Below the pieces are notes generated by a model that saw only the letters and a list, made by a program, of their open reading frames with translations, ran no database searches and was not told where the DNA came from. This document shows positions 40,123-48,528 of a DNA stretch of 64,000 nucleotides, in pieces (the first letter of the stretch is position 1; the number at the start of each line of letters is the position of its first letter). The DNA comes from Streptomyces sp. H27-H1 (GTDB lineage Bacteria; Actinomycetota; Actinomycetes; Streptomycetales; Streptomycetaceae): NCBI RefSeq assembly GCF_026627445.1, contig NZ_JAPNLJ010000033.1:1-64000 (forward strand). Direction: 5' to 3'. Position numbers and translations under genes: made by a program.

Positions 40123-41984
40123 GGCATGGCCTTTCTGTTCCGTCGCAAGAGGGCTGTCCGGGAGCCGCCGGACGCGGGGAGCGCGATCGGACGCTGACCG
40201 GGGACGGCCTGCGCCGGGGCGGAGGCGACCAGGACCGCCGTCCCCTGGCCTGCGATGTGGCGCAGTACGGACGTGACCGCCGGATCGGCTGCGAGCGGCC
40301 CGCAGCCGGGCCCGGTCAGGTCCAGCAGGAGCAGCGCCGGCTGCGCGATGAGGGTCTGGACCAGCCCGAGGACGCAGCGTTCGTCGGGGCCGAGCCGCCC
40401 GCAGGGGTCGGCGCCCTTCGCCGCGAGGAACGGGAAGGCCGCGCGGGCGGCCACCGTCAGCTCCGCCGCCCGCTCGGGGTCCAGATGCGCGGCTGCGGCC
40501 GCCACCGCGTCCGTCACCGAGACCGCGGGATGACCGGGGTGCAGAGCGCCCGTCCGGGCCGCGTCCGCCGGGTCCACGAAGGCGGAGAGCCGCAGGTCCC
40601 ACCGGGCCCGCGCCTCGACGCGGGAGACGTCGTGGCCGCGCAGCCGCCAGGTTCCGCCGTCGGCCTTGCGCAGGCCGGCGAGGACCGCCAGTACAGCGCC
40701 CGCCCGCCGGCCGGGGAGAGCGTCGGTCAGGTACGCGATCTCGCCCGGCGCCAGCGTCAGGTCGAGACGGCGCACGGGCGGCGCCCCCGCCTGACGGACG
40801 CCGAGGCCGCGGACCTTCAGGGGGCCGTCGCAAGCACCGGCGACGGTGTCGTCGTCCGGCTCGGCGCCCTGCCCGCGCCCGTGGTGCGCCAAAGCGCCGG
40901 CGGCTGCCACGGCGGGCGCCAGACCGATCACGGTCAGGGTGTCCGCGCCGCCCAGCAGCCGGCCGGACAGCGCGACGGCGGTCATCGCGGCCGCCCCGCC
41001 GAACAGCCTGGCGACGGCGTACCCGCCGTGCCCGGCAGCCCCCGCGTGCACGCTGTCCCGCGCGGGGGACGAGCCGGCGCGGGCCGCCGCGGTGGCAGCA
41101 CCGCTGGTGAGGACGGCCGCCAGCGCGAGGACGAACTGCCAGGGCCGGGCGGCGCTCGCACATGCCGCCACCGCCGCCGTGAGCCCGGCCGCCGTGAACA
41201 GCGCCCCACGCAGGCCCGTACCCGTACCCGTACCGGCGCCGGTGATCGGTCGGCGTCGGCCGGCCACGGCGAGGCCGCTTGTCAGGGCCGCCGCCAGCAG
41301 CGCCGCGTAGGCGAACGGCCGGGCGCCCGCGCCGCCGAGCAGTTCCCAGCGGAAGACAACCAGGCTCTGGCCGGCGAACACCACGCCGAACACGGCCGCG
41401 CCCACGGCACCCGCCGTCCAGTGCGAGGCTGCGGCGTGCCCGGAGTCGTCCGGCGCGGCCCGTGCGCAGGCCGGAGTGAGGAGCAGCGCGGCGAGCGCGC
41501 ACGCGAGTGCGCAGGCCACCTGGGGGTGCTGCGCGAGGAGCACCACCGCGGCGCCCGCCGCACCCGCGCCCGCCAGGCAGGCGGCGTGCCAGGAGTGCCG
41601 AGGCCGGTAGAGGCGGAGAGAGCCGCCGCCGAGGGCCGCGGCCATCACCAGCAGCGCTGCGAACACCAGCGGCGAGGCGAGCAGAGCGGCGGCCGACGGT
41701 GCCGCGCCGGCCAGCACACAGGCCGCCAGTGCCCGCCGCGCGGCAGCCGTCGCCCCGCCCGGACGGCCCCGGCCTCGCCGCCGCAGCACCGTGCCGACCA
41801 CCGCGGCGAGCAGCATGCCCGTCAGGAGGAGGTAGCGGACGGCCTCGCCGGGCATGCCGACGGGCCCTGCGAGCAGCGGCGCCGAGGCGAGGAACACGCC
41901 GGCCGCCAGCCCGGCCGCCGCAGCGGCGCCCAGGTCCGGGCGCGGGCGGGTGAGGAAGAGGGGGAAGAGGGGGGAGAAGGCCAT
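40119..41984 (-). CDS. Polytopic membrane protein with a degenerate ABC-ATPase domain
   Basis: The 621-residue protein has about ten to twelve membrane spans in residues 1-385. A cytoplasmic domain (about 390-610) follows the ABC-ATPase plan (LGVRQAGAPPVRRLDLTLAPGE, LAGLRKADGGTWRLRGHDVS, LGPDERCVLGLVQTLIAQPALLLLDL). The Walker A is replaced by TDALPGRRAG, without GxxGxGK[ST], and the residue after Walker B is not Glu, so ATP hydrolysis is unlikely. It may be a scaffold or sensor for the neighbouring surface proteins. ATG overlaps the upstream stop by one base (TAATG). Confidence 0.72.
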   Translation of the reverse strand: MAFSPLFPLFLTRPRPDLGAAAAAGLAAGVFLASAPLLAGPVGMPGEAVRYLLLTGMLLAAVVGTVLRRRGRGRPGGATAAARRALAACVLAGAAPSAAALLASPLVFAALLVMAAALGGGSLRLYRPRHSWHAACLAGAGAAGAAVVLLAQHPQVACALACALAALLLTPACARAAPDDSGHAAASHWTAGAVGAAVFGVVFAGQSLVVFRWELLGGAGARPFAYAALLAAALTSGLAVAGRRRPITGAGTGTGTGLRGALFTAAGLTAAVAACASAARPWQFVLALAAVLTSGAATAAARAGSSPARDSVHAGAAGHGGYAVARLFGGAAAMTAVALSGRLLGGADTLTVIGLAPAVAAAGALAHHGRGQGAEPDDDTVAGACDGPLKVRGLGVRQAGAPPVRRLDLTLAPGEIAYLTDALPGRRAGAVLAVLAGLRKADGGTWRLRGHDVSRVEARARWDLRLSAFVDPADAARTGALHPGHPAVSVTDAVAAAAAHLDPERAAELTVAARAAFPFLAAKGADPCGRLGPDERCVLGLVQTLIAQPALLLLDLTGPGCGPLAADPAVTSVLRHIAGQGTAVLVASAPAQAVPGQRPIALPASGGSRTALLRRNRKAMP

Positions 41985-43087
41985 TACCGCTCCGTTTCCA
42001 GGGGTGACGCCCGCAAGGCGTCGGCGAACGCCCGTAGCGCTCGGAAGTCAACGAGCGCGGCGTCTCCCGCCAGTTCGCGGACCAGCGCCCGGGTACTGAC
42101 CAGTCCGGGGTGCTCACCGTCCCCCGCGCCGGCCGCGAGGACCTCGGCCAGCCGGCCCGCATCCACGAAGACGGGAAGGGCGGCCGGCGCCGACCCGGGC
42201 GCCCGCGCCGGCCGCCCCGCCCGGCGGCGCTCGACGCCGCGGCGTACGGCGACCGCTGCCGTGAACACGGTCAGCAGGGCGGCGAGGAAGGCCAGACCCA
42301 GCAGCCCCCAGGGGTAGACATCAGTGCTGACGGCGAACTCGGCCGAGGCGTACCGTCCGCCGACCGAGTAGCGGCCGAACGCCGCGGCGGGAAGCCGTAC
42401 GGGGATCCGGTAGGTCTGCTCCGCGTGCGGCGGCAGTTCGGCAGTCAGCGGGGTGCCCACCGGGAGGTCGGCGCTGCCGCCGGGCCCCCAGGCGACGATC
42501 AGCGGCGCCCGCCCCAGCGGCCGGTCACCAGGGTTGCGCAGGGTTACGGTCAGCGTCCGGTGGGCGGGAGCGCCGAACAGTTCGGCGAACCGCGGCCCGC
42601 CGGACAGGGCCGCCGCGACGACATCGACGCGTACGGCGGGCACGGGCGCCGTCGGCGCCGCGTCGGCCGCCCCGGCCAGGGTCAGCGGGGTCTGGGCGCG
42701 CACCCCGATCTGTCCGGCCACCGCCCGCAGCACACACGGGCACGCGGCGGGCGGCGCACCCGCGATGAGCGTCAGGCGGAAGGTGCCGTCTGCGGCCACC
42801 AAGGCGACCGCGGCGCGCAGGGTGTCGCAGTCGGCGCTGCCGTGCAGCGCCTCGCCTCCGCAGACCTCGACCTGTACGGTCACGCCGGGCTGCCAGCCCG
42901 CCCCGGAGGTTTTGACCGGCAGGCCGGGGGCGGCCCGGGGATCGTCCACGGTGACGCTCGGCCCGGTCGCGGCGGCCGGGCCGGCGCCCGCCACCGACAG
43001 GACCGCCGCGGTCAGCAGCACGACGGCGGCCAGCGTCAGACTGACGGCGCGGCCCGGAGGTGCGGCCGGTACCTGGCGGCTGGTCAT
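41984..43087 (-). CDS. Membrane protein with extracellular neocarzinostatin-like domain
   Basis: The 367-residue protein has a signal/anchor (VSLTLAAVVLLTAAVLSVAGAG). Outside, a neocarzinostatin-like domain (SVTVDDPRAAPGLPVKTSGAGW, VEVCGGEALHGSADCDTL, PPAACPCVLRAVAG) and an Ig-like segment (LTVTLRNPGDRPLGRAPLIVAWGPGG) follow. A single span comes next (WGLLGLAFLAALLTVFTAAVAV), then a basic, Ala-rich cytoplasmic tail of about 90 residues with no known domain. Start ATG 43087 overlaps the upstream stop (ATGA). The tail could contact the degenerate-ABC protein encoded next. Confidence 0.72.
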   Translation of the reverse strand: MTSRQVPAAPPGRAVSLTLAAVVLLTAAVLSVAGAGPAAATGPSVTVDDPRAAPGLPVKTSGAGWQPGVTVQVEVCGGEALHGSADCDTLRAAVALVAADGTFRLTLIAGAPPAACPCVLRAVAGQIGVRAQTPLTLAGAADAAPTAPVPAVRVDVVAAALSGGPRFAELFGAPAHRTLTVTLRNPGDRPLGRAPLIVAWGPGGSADLPVGTPLTAELPPHAEQTYRIPVRLPAAAFGRYSVGGRYASAEFAVSTDVYPWGLLGLAFLAALLTVFTAAVAVRRGVERRRAGRPARAPGSAPAALPVFVDAGRLAEVLAAGAGDGEHPGLVSTRALVRELAGDAALVDFRALRAFADALRASPLETER

Positions 43088-44085
43088 GAGACCGCCCCGG
43101 TGCGGCCGGACCGCTTGCGGCGGAGCCAGCCCAAGGCGACCGCGAGGACGGCGAGGAGCGCGGCCACGGCGCCGAGCGTGGGCCAGGACAGGACGACCCG
43201 GCCGCTCTGCGTCGAGGTCGCAGGCAGGCCGGGCGCGGTGACGCGTACGGAGGCGGTGAGGTAGTCGAGGCCGGGGGCGTCCGGCCAGTCCGCGCTGATC
43301 TCGGCGCTCTGCCCCGGCAGCAGCAGGGGCAGCGTACGGTCGGCGATGACGCCGTGCCGCAGACGGAACAGTCCGTCGACCCGGGGTGAGACGGTGGGGC
43401 GCAGCGCCGCGTTGCCGGTGTTGACAACCGTGTACGTGAGCGTGGCGCGAGCCCCCGCGAAAGGCGTGCCCGATGGGTGGTGGCGGACGCGGACGGACCG
43501 GACGGCGAGTCCGGGAGTCACCGGCCCCTCCACCGTGAGCTGGATCCGGACGGCGATGGCCCGCTGAATGCCGACGTCGACCCCGGAGGCCTCGCCAGCC
43601 TGCTCGACGGCGTTGTTGAGGGCGACGATCCCGCCGACGTGGCTGCCGGGGGTGGCGTCGGCGGGCACGTGCAGCGTGAAGGGGATGTCTGCGGCCCGGC
43701 CGGGCGGGATGACCAGGGCGTTCGTACCGAGGGTGAGCCAGCTCCCGAGGCCGGTCTGGGCCTCGCCTGCCTGGCGGTAGGCGAGCGCGCCGTCCCGGGG
43801 CGTGTTGTAGGCGTCCGACCCGTAGACCTGGAAGGAGAGAGGGGCGCCGGACAGATTGCTGACGCGCACCGCGTCCTTGACGACCGAGCCGGGCGCAGAG
43901 TCCATGACGAAGGCGGGCCGGCCGGTGGTTCCGGCAGGCTGCACCGACCAGGAGCCGGTGCCGGCGCCGGCACCGGCTCGCGCCGCCGCGGCGGCCGCGG
44001 GCTGGGCATCCCCCAGCACGGCGGCCGACAACGCGGCCAACAAGGCGGCCAGGCAGGCCGATGCGACGCGGACGGCCGTGCTCAC
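43084..44085 (-). CDS. WxL-interacting (DUF916-type) surface protein
   Basis: The 333-residue protein has a signal peptide (residues 1-32, ending DAQPAAAAA), then GSWSVQPAG, the peptidoglycan-binding-like domain (DAVRVSNLSGAPLSFQVYGSDAYN, PPGRAADIPFTLHVPADATPGSHVGGIVAL) and a second Ig-like domain (VRVRHHPSGTPFAGARATLTYTVVNTGNAAL, LPLLLPGQSAEIS). It ends with one span (VVLSWPTLGAVAALLAVLAVALGWLRRKR). This is the layout of WxL-interacting proteins that pair with WxL proteins in Gram-positives. GTG 44085 is chosen because the signal peptide follows at once; ATG 44147 is possible. Confidence 0.76.
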   Translation of the reverse strand: MSTAVRVASACLAALLAALSAAVLGDAQPAAAAAARAGAGAGTGSWSVQPAGTTGRPAFVMDSAPGSVVKDAVRVSNLSGAPLSFQVYGSDAYNTPRDGALAYRQAGEAQTGLGSWLTLGTNALVIPPGRAADIPFTLHVPADATPGSHVGGIVALNNAVEQAGEASGVDVGIQRAIAVRIQLTVEGPVTPGLAVRSVRVRHHPSGTPFAGARATLTYTVVNTGNAALRPTVSPRVDGLFRLRHGVIADRTLPLLLPGQSAEISADWPDAPGLDYLTASVRVTAPGLPATSTQSGRVVLSWPTLGAVAALLAVLAVALGWLRRKRSGRTGAVS

Positions 44086-44231
44086 GTGCGTCCCGGCGGG
44101 TGCCCTCGGGGCCCGGCCGGGCGGGGGATCACTGCGTAGGGGGGGCATGGTTCCGCTCTTTGCCGGTGGTCCGGCGGCGAGCCCGGGAGCTCGCCGCCGG
44201 CACGCTGCTCTGGGGAGGGGGCAGGACGAGG

Positions 44232-45842
44232 TCAGGACAGGGTCAGGCGCAGCACGGCCGCGTACTCGCCGCTCTGGACGATCTCGGGGACGCGCAGGTT
44301 CAGCGCCGCGCCCGCGTCGAAGTGGCCGCCGGTGACGGAGGCCGGGTCGGCGCTCGCCGCCTGGGTGCACAGCGCGGCCGCGGTGGCCGAGCTGAGCGGA
44401 CCGGCGCTGCCCGGGACGACGGCGGAGGCCGCCGCGGAGCCCGGGTGCACCGCGCACTGCGGGGTCCAGGACAGCTGGGAGGCGGGGATGGCGGCTCCGG
44501 CGGCGTTGCGGAAGTCGGTGACCGTGCCGACCAGCGACCAGCCTTCGGTGGTGCCGCGGAAGTCCTTGACCTCCAGGGCGCGCAGGCTGCCGGTGGAGTC
44601 GTGCGCGGTGCCGTCCACGGTCACGGGGGAGAGGACCACTTCGCCGGGCTCGGCCGACATGGTCAGCGCGCCGCCGCTGACGACCACCTTCAGCGTCTGG
44701 TCGGAGCCGCCGCCGTTGGCGCTTCCCGACCAGGGCGTCTCGGCGGCGTCCCCGCCGTCCTTCTCCGTCGCCACGATCTTCACGGCCCCCACGGCCGGGA
44801 CGAGAGTGGCGGTGAAGTTGCCCCGGGCGTCGACGGGGGCGGTGAGCCCCGCCCCGCCGACCGGCCGGCCGTCCTTGTCGACGGTGGTGACGCTGACCTG
44901 GTCGCCGGGGTCGAAGCTGGCCCCGTTGACGGTGGCGCTCGTACCCGGCCCGCCGCCACCGGGCGTGACCTGGAGTGCACGGCTGCCCAGGACGCCGAGG
45001 ACCAGCGAGACGGTGGCGGAACCCTGGGTGATCTTCAGGCGGTGTGGCCCGGGGGCGGCGCCCGCGCCGACCGTCACCGTACCGGCCAGCTTTCCGTCGG
45101 CGCCGACCCGCAGGTCGGGGGTGAGGTCGGCGCCCGAACAGCCGGTGCCGGCCAGGCTGCACAGCTCGACCGTGCCGATCGGAGCGGCGGCGTTCCAGCC
45201 CGTTCCGGCCAGGGTGAGGATGTCCCCGGGGCGGGCGCCCGTGGTGTCCGTCGCCGGGCGGCCCGAGATGCCCGTGACGGCCGCGGTGGTGTTGCCGGCG
45301 GCCGGGGTGACGGTCATGGTGTGCAGGGCGGTGGCCGTGCCTTGCAGGGTGCAGCTGAGGGACAGGCCATAGCTCGGGATGTCGAGGGTGAGCTGGTCCG
45401 GCGTCAGCGTCACCGTGCCGGGCTGGGCCACGGTGAGCTTGCCGGTCAGGTCGGGTATCGGGATCTCGCCCTTGGCGGGGATCGGCGGGTTCGAGGCCGC
45501 GGCGGTGAGCGTGAGCGGCGCCTGCCCCGAAACGAGGATCTTGGCGGAAGGGACGACGCTGCCCGCGGGCAGTGCCACGGGGCCGTTGGCCGGGCCCTTG
45601 TCGGCGAGGCTGAGCTTGACGTCCACGCTCTCACCGGCCGCCGCGGTCGCCGGGGCGGTGAGGGTGGCGGTGGTGGTGAAGAGGGAGTGGGAGGAGCTGA
45701 AGACGCAGTCGTAGGTCACGGGTGCGCTGCCCGCGTGGGCGGGCGAACCGGCGAGGACCAGTGAGCCGGCCGCCGCCACCACCAGGGCGGCGAGCGTGGC
45801 ACCACCCCGGGTCCGGGCGGATCTGGCGGGTTGAGGGTGCAT
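44232..45842 (-). CDS. Secreted DUF6801 / Ig-like / WxL-like surface protein
   Basis: The 536-residue protein has a signal peptide (to about 36, SPAHAGSA) and a DUF6801-like domain (VTYDCVFSSSHSLFTT, VDVKLSLADKGP, LSLSCTLQGTA; about 37-190). One or two Ig/IPT-like repeats follow (GDILTLAGTGWNAAAPIGTVELC, GSRALQVTPGGGGPGTSATVNG). A C-terminal WxL-like domain (380-536) has GGALTMSAEPGEVVLSPVTV, LEVKDFRGTTEGWSLVGTVTDF with the W-S-L motif, and QLSWTPQC. It should sit non-covalently on the wall. Start ATG 45842. First gene of the surface operon, behind site 9, with a 146-base gap to the next gene. Confidence 0.75.
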   Translation of the reverse strand: MHPQPARSARTRGGATLAALVVAAAGSLVLAGSPAHAGSAPVTYDCVFSSSHSLFTTTATLTAPATAAAGESVDVKLSLADKGPANGPVALPAGSVVPSAKILVSGQAPLTLTAAASNPPIPAKGEIPIPDLTGKLTVAQPGTVTLTPDQLTLDIPSYGLSLSCTLQGTATALHTMTVTPAAGNTTAAVTGISGRPATDTTGARPGDILTLAGTGWNAAAPIGTVELCSLAGTGCSGADLTPDLRVGADGKLAGTVTVGAGAAPGPHRLKITQGSATVSLVLGVLGSRALQVTPGGGGPGTSATVNGASFDPGDQVSVTTVDKDGRPVGGAGLTAPVDARGNFTATLVPAVGAVKIVATEKDGGDAAETPWSGSANGGGSDQTLKVVVSGGALTMSAEPGEVVLSPVTVDGTAHDSTGSLRALEVKDFRGTTEGWSLVGTVTDFRNAAGAAIPASQLSWTPQCAVHPGSAAASAVVPGSAGPLSSATAAALCTQAASADPASVTGGHFDAGAALNLRVPEIVQSGEYAAVLRLTLS

Positions 45843-45875
45843 GAGCGGTGGGGTTCCTCTCGAAGGGAGCGATGA

Positions 45876-45901
45876 GTTTCCCTGTACGGAACTTTGTTTC
45901 G
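45876..45901 (-). promoter_or_regulatory. Candidate IclR-type operator (site 9) before the surface operon
   Basis: GTTTC-N7-GGAAC-N3-GTTTC, the full alternating pattern with one base off in the middle half-site. It links the surface operon to the catabolic genes. Confidence 0.72.
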
Positions 45902-46118
45902 CTTGTGTTCTCATATGGAGCCCTTCGCCCGCTCGGCGTGTCAAGGGTCGGGGCGTGCGGCGGGGTAAAAGCTGCGTTTCCGAGCCGCGCGTCTCGTGCG
46001 AAACGGCGGATCCCACAGCGAAACGAATCCATTGACCCGGCCTGCCCGCGCTCCTAGGGTGGGAAGCCGCCCAACTCCCCGACCGGGCCGCGTCTTCAGC
46101 GAATCGGAGAACCGCGCC

Positions 46119-47030
46119 ATGACCGCGAACCAGCTCGCCCCCGTGCCCCGCTCCTACCTCTACGTCCCCGGCGACCGCCCCGAGATGCTCGCCAAGGCCC
46201 TCGGGCGCGGCGCCGACGCCCTGATCGTGGACCTGGAGGACGCCGTCCCTGCCTCGGGCAAGGAACGGGCGCGGGAGCTGGTGCGCGCCTGGCTCACTGG
46301 CCTCGACGACCACGCCGATGTCCCGCGCGGTACGCCGGAGATCTGGATCCGCGTCAACCCGGGGGAGCGGGGGCGTGCGGAGAGCGCCCTGCTCGCAGCG
46401 CCCGGGGTGACGGGCTTCTGCCTCGCCAAGTGCTCCGGTGCCGACATCGCCGCCCAGCACGAGACCCTGGCCGCCGCCGAGGAGCGGCACGGGCTCGCCC
46501 CGGGCACCTTCGCCCTCGCACCGCTGCTGGAGACAGCCTCGGCGGTCCTCGACGTACGGCAGATCGCGCGGGCGCCCCGGGTGCGCCACCTTCAGCTCGG
46601 CGAGGCCGACCTGTGCGCCGAACTCGGCATCACGTCACCCGATGCGACGGACCCGGCCTGCGCGGCGGCTGGTGCGGCCCTGGCCGCCATCCGCACGGAC
46701 CTCCTCCTCGCCTCGGCCGCCGCCGGACTGCTGCCCCCGGTCGGGCCGGTCAGCACCGACTTCACCGACCTCGACGCCCTCGCCCGCACCACCCGGGCCC
46801 TGCGCGGGCTCGGCTACCGCTCCAGGGCCTGTGTCCACCCGCGTCAACTGGGCACGGTGCACACCGCCTTCACCCCCGGCCCGGAGGAGGTCGCCGCGGC
46901 GCAGACCCTGCTGGACCGCTTCGCCGAGGCAGCGCGGGACGGCTCGGGCGTCATCACCGGCCCCGACGGCCGCATGGTGGACGAGGCGGTCGTACGCGCC
47001 GCCCGCCGGGTGCTCGCCACCCGCCGCTGA
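46119..47030 (+). CDS. HpcH/HpaI aldolase - citrate lyase beta (CitE-like) family enzyme
   Basis: The 303-residue TIM-barrel lyase has SYLYVPGDRPEMLAKAL, GADALIVDLEDAVPASGKERAR (metal-binding Glu/Asp of the CitE type), WIRVNPGERG, PLLETASAVLDVRQIA, LQLGEADLCAELG and SRACVHPRQLGTVHTAF. It should catalyse cleavage or formation of a malyl-CoA, methylmalyl-CoA or citramalyl-CoA-type C-C bond. GGAG precedes ATG 46119. Its promoter shares the intergenic region with the surface operon; half-site-like GAAAC repeats occur near 46010-46030 but are weak. It converges on the PrpD-like gene. Confidence 0.88.
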   Translation: MTANQLAPVPRSYLYVPGDRPEMLAKALGRGADALIVDLEDAVPASGKERARELVRAWLTGLDDHADVPRGTPEIWIRVNPGERGRAESALLAAPGVTGFCLAKCSGADIAAQHETLAAAEERHGLAPGTFALAPLLETASAVLDVRQIARAPRVRHLQLGEADLCAELGITSPDATDPACAAAGAALAAIRTDLLLASAAAGLLPPVGPVSTDFTDLDALARTTRALRGLGYRSRACVHPRQLGTVHTAFTPGPEEVAAAQTLLDRFAEAARDGSGVITGPDGRMVDEAVVRAARRVLATRR

Positions 47031-47061
47031 CCGGCCACCGGCCGCTCTGCCCGCCCCGCCG

Positions 47062-48528
47062 CTATCCGATCCGCGTGAGGCCCAGCAGCGCGCCTGCCGC
47101 GCCGCGGGGCGCCCCACCCAGGGCGCGTACCGCCTCGACCACCCCGTCCGCGCGGGCTGCTCCGAGCACCGGCTCCGTGTTCAGCCGGAACTTGCCCGCC
47201 AACTGGGCCCGCGTCAGTGGCATGCCCGGGCCGCCCAGTGAGCTGGTGACCCGCGACTGCATCACCTGGCCGCTGTGCGTACGCACCCGCAGTACCGCAC
47301 TGAAGGCCTGTGGGAACTCCGCGTCGCACTGCGGGTCGGCCACCACCTCGACCCGCTCCGCCAGTGCGAGCCGGCGCGGATCGGTGAATGCCTCCGGGGA
47401 GAAGTCCGCGTGCCGCAGCCCCGGGCCGGCGCCGTCCACGGCCGTCTCCGACAGGAGCGCCGCCGCCACCGTGTACGGACCCGAGAACTTGGCGTGGTAC
47501 GGCGTACGGGGGCGCGCCTTCTCGGCGTGCGGCTCGCCGATGGTGCGCCGGGGCGCCGCGGCCACTCCGAGTTGCGCGCTCGCCACGTCCTCGGCGCGCA
47601 GCCCGGCCCGGCGCAGGGCCAGTGCGCAGTCGATCCCGGGGTGGGTGAAGTGGTTGGAGGGGTACGGCTTGAACACGGTCCGCGCGTACTGCCAGTTCCC
47701 GGCCGCGCCCATCTCCTCCAGGCCGGCCAGCAGCGGCTGCGCTGTCCACCGCTCGTCCAGGAACGCCGTCAGGAATCCGAAGCGGCCTTCGAGCACGGTC
47801 GGCGGCCCGGTGACCCCGCCCGCCGCGAACTGGGCGGCGCACACCCCGGAGTGGGCCGCCCACCCGCAGTGCAGGCGTTTGACGCTGCCGCCGGTGCGGT
47901 TCGCCTCGATCACCCCGGCGCCCATCGAGCAGGCGATGCCGATGGCGTGCGCCAGCTCGGCCGTGGTCAGCCCATACAGCAGGCCCGCGGCCACGGCGGC
48001 GCCGACGGTGCCGCAGATCGAGGTGGCGTGCAGGCCCTTCTCGAAGAACACCGAGTTGCGCAGCCCCGGGTCGTAGGAGGCCATCCCGAGGCGGACGCAC
48101 ACCTCGCCGCCCGCCGCGAGCGCGGCCAGCAGCGCGGCCCCCGTGGCCCCGGTCGCCTCGGCGGCGGCGAGCGCGGCGGGCAGGACGGCGGCCGTGGGGT
48201 GCAGGACGGACGGCAGGTGGGTGTCGTCGAAGTCCAGGGCGTGCGCGAGGGTGCCGTTGACCAGGGCGGCCCGGTCGGCCGGCATCCGCATGCCGCTGCC
48301 GACGGCGGTGGCCTCCCCGACCCCGCCGGCCGCGCGCGCCAGGGCCAGCGCCGCCGCCTGGGGCGAGGCACCCGCGTCCTCACCGGAGTGGGCGCCGAGT
48401 GCCCCCAGACTGTTGCCGAGGCAGTCCAGCGTGCGCGCGGCAGCGTCCGCCGCGATCTCCCGCGGTACTCCGTCGCGGCACGCCGACGCGAAGGCGGCCA
48501 GGCGCGCCGCGTACCCCTGACCGCTCAT
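47062..48528 (-). CDS. MmgE/PrpD-family protein
   Basis: The 488-residue protein matches the MmgE/PrpD fold: an all-helical first domain (AADAAARTLDCLGNSLGALG, NGTLAHALDFDDTHLPSVLHPTAAVLPAALA, SICGTVGAAVAAGLLYGLTTAELAHAIGIA) and a lid domain (WQYARTVFKPYPSNHFTHPGID, GEPHAEKARPRTPYHAKFSGPY). The HALDFDDTH and KPYPSNHF motifs are family hallmarks. Members include 2-methylcitrate dehydratase and iron-independent hydro-lyases/isomerases acting on tricarboxylates. ATG 48528 overlaps the cyclase stop (ATGA). In this island it could hydrate or dehydrate an alkyl-substituted dicarboxylate. Confidence 0.88.
   Translation of the reverse strand: MSGQGYAARLAAFASACRDGVPREIAADAAARTLDCLGNSLGALGAHSGEDAGASPQAAALALARAAGGVGEATAVGSGMRMPADRAALVNGTLAHALDFDDTHLPSVLHPTAAVLPAALAAAEATGATGAALLAALAAGGEVCVRLGMASYDPGLRNSVFFEKGLHATSICGTVGAAVAAGLLYGLTTAELAHAIGIACSMGAGVIEANRTGGSVKRLHCGWAAHSGVCAAQFAAGGVTGPPTVLEGRFGFLTAFLDERWTAQPLLAGLEEMGAAGNWQYARTVFKPYPSNHFTHPGIDCALALRRAGLRAEDVASAQLGVAAAPRRTIGEPHAEKARPRTPYHAKFSGPYTVAAALLSETAVDGAGPGLRHADFSPEAFTDPRRLALAERVEVVADPQCDAEFPQAFSAVLRVRTHSGQVMQSRVTSSLGGPGMPLTRAQLAGKFRLNTEPVLGAARADGVVEAVRALGGAPRGAAGALLGLTRIG

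Noticed and set aside
38756..43087. Neocarzinostatin-like proteins as a sign of an enediyne antibiotic cluster
   Set aside because: No enediyne polyketide synthase or tailoring genes are present. The domains occur in wall- and membrane-anchored surface proteins, so they look like repurposed binding modules.
46010..46031. GAAAC repeats before the CitE-like gene as another IclR-type site
   Set aside because: Two GCGAAAC half-sites occur, but neither has a partner at N3 or N7; too weak to list as a site.
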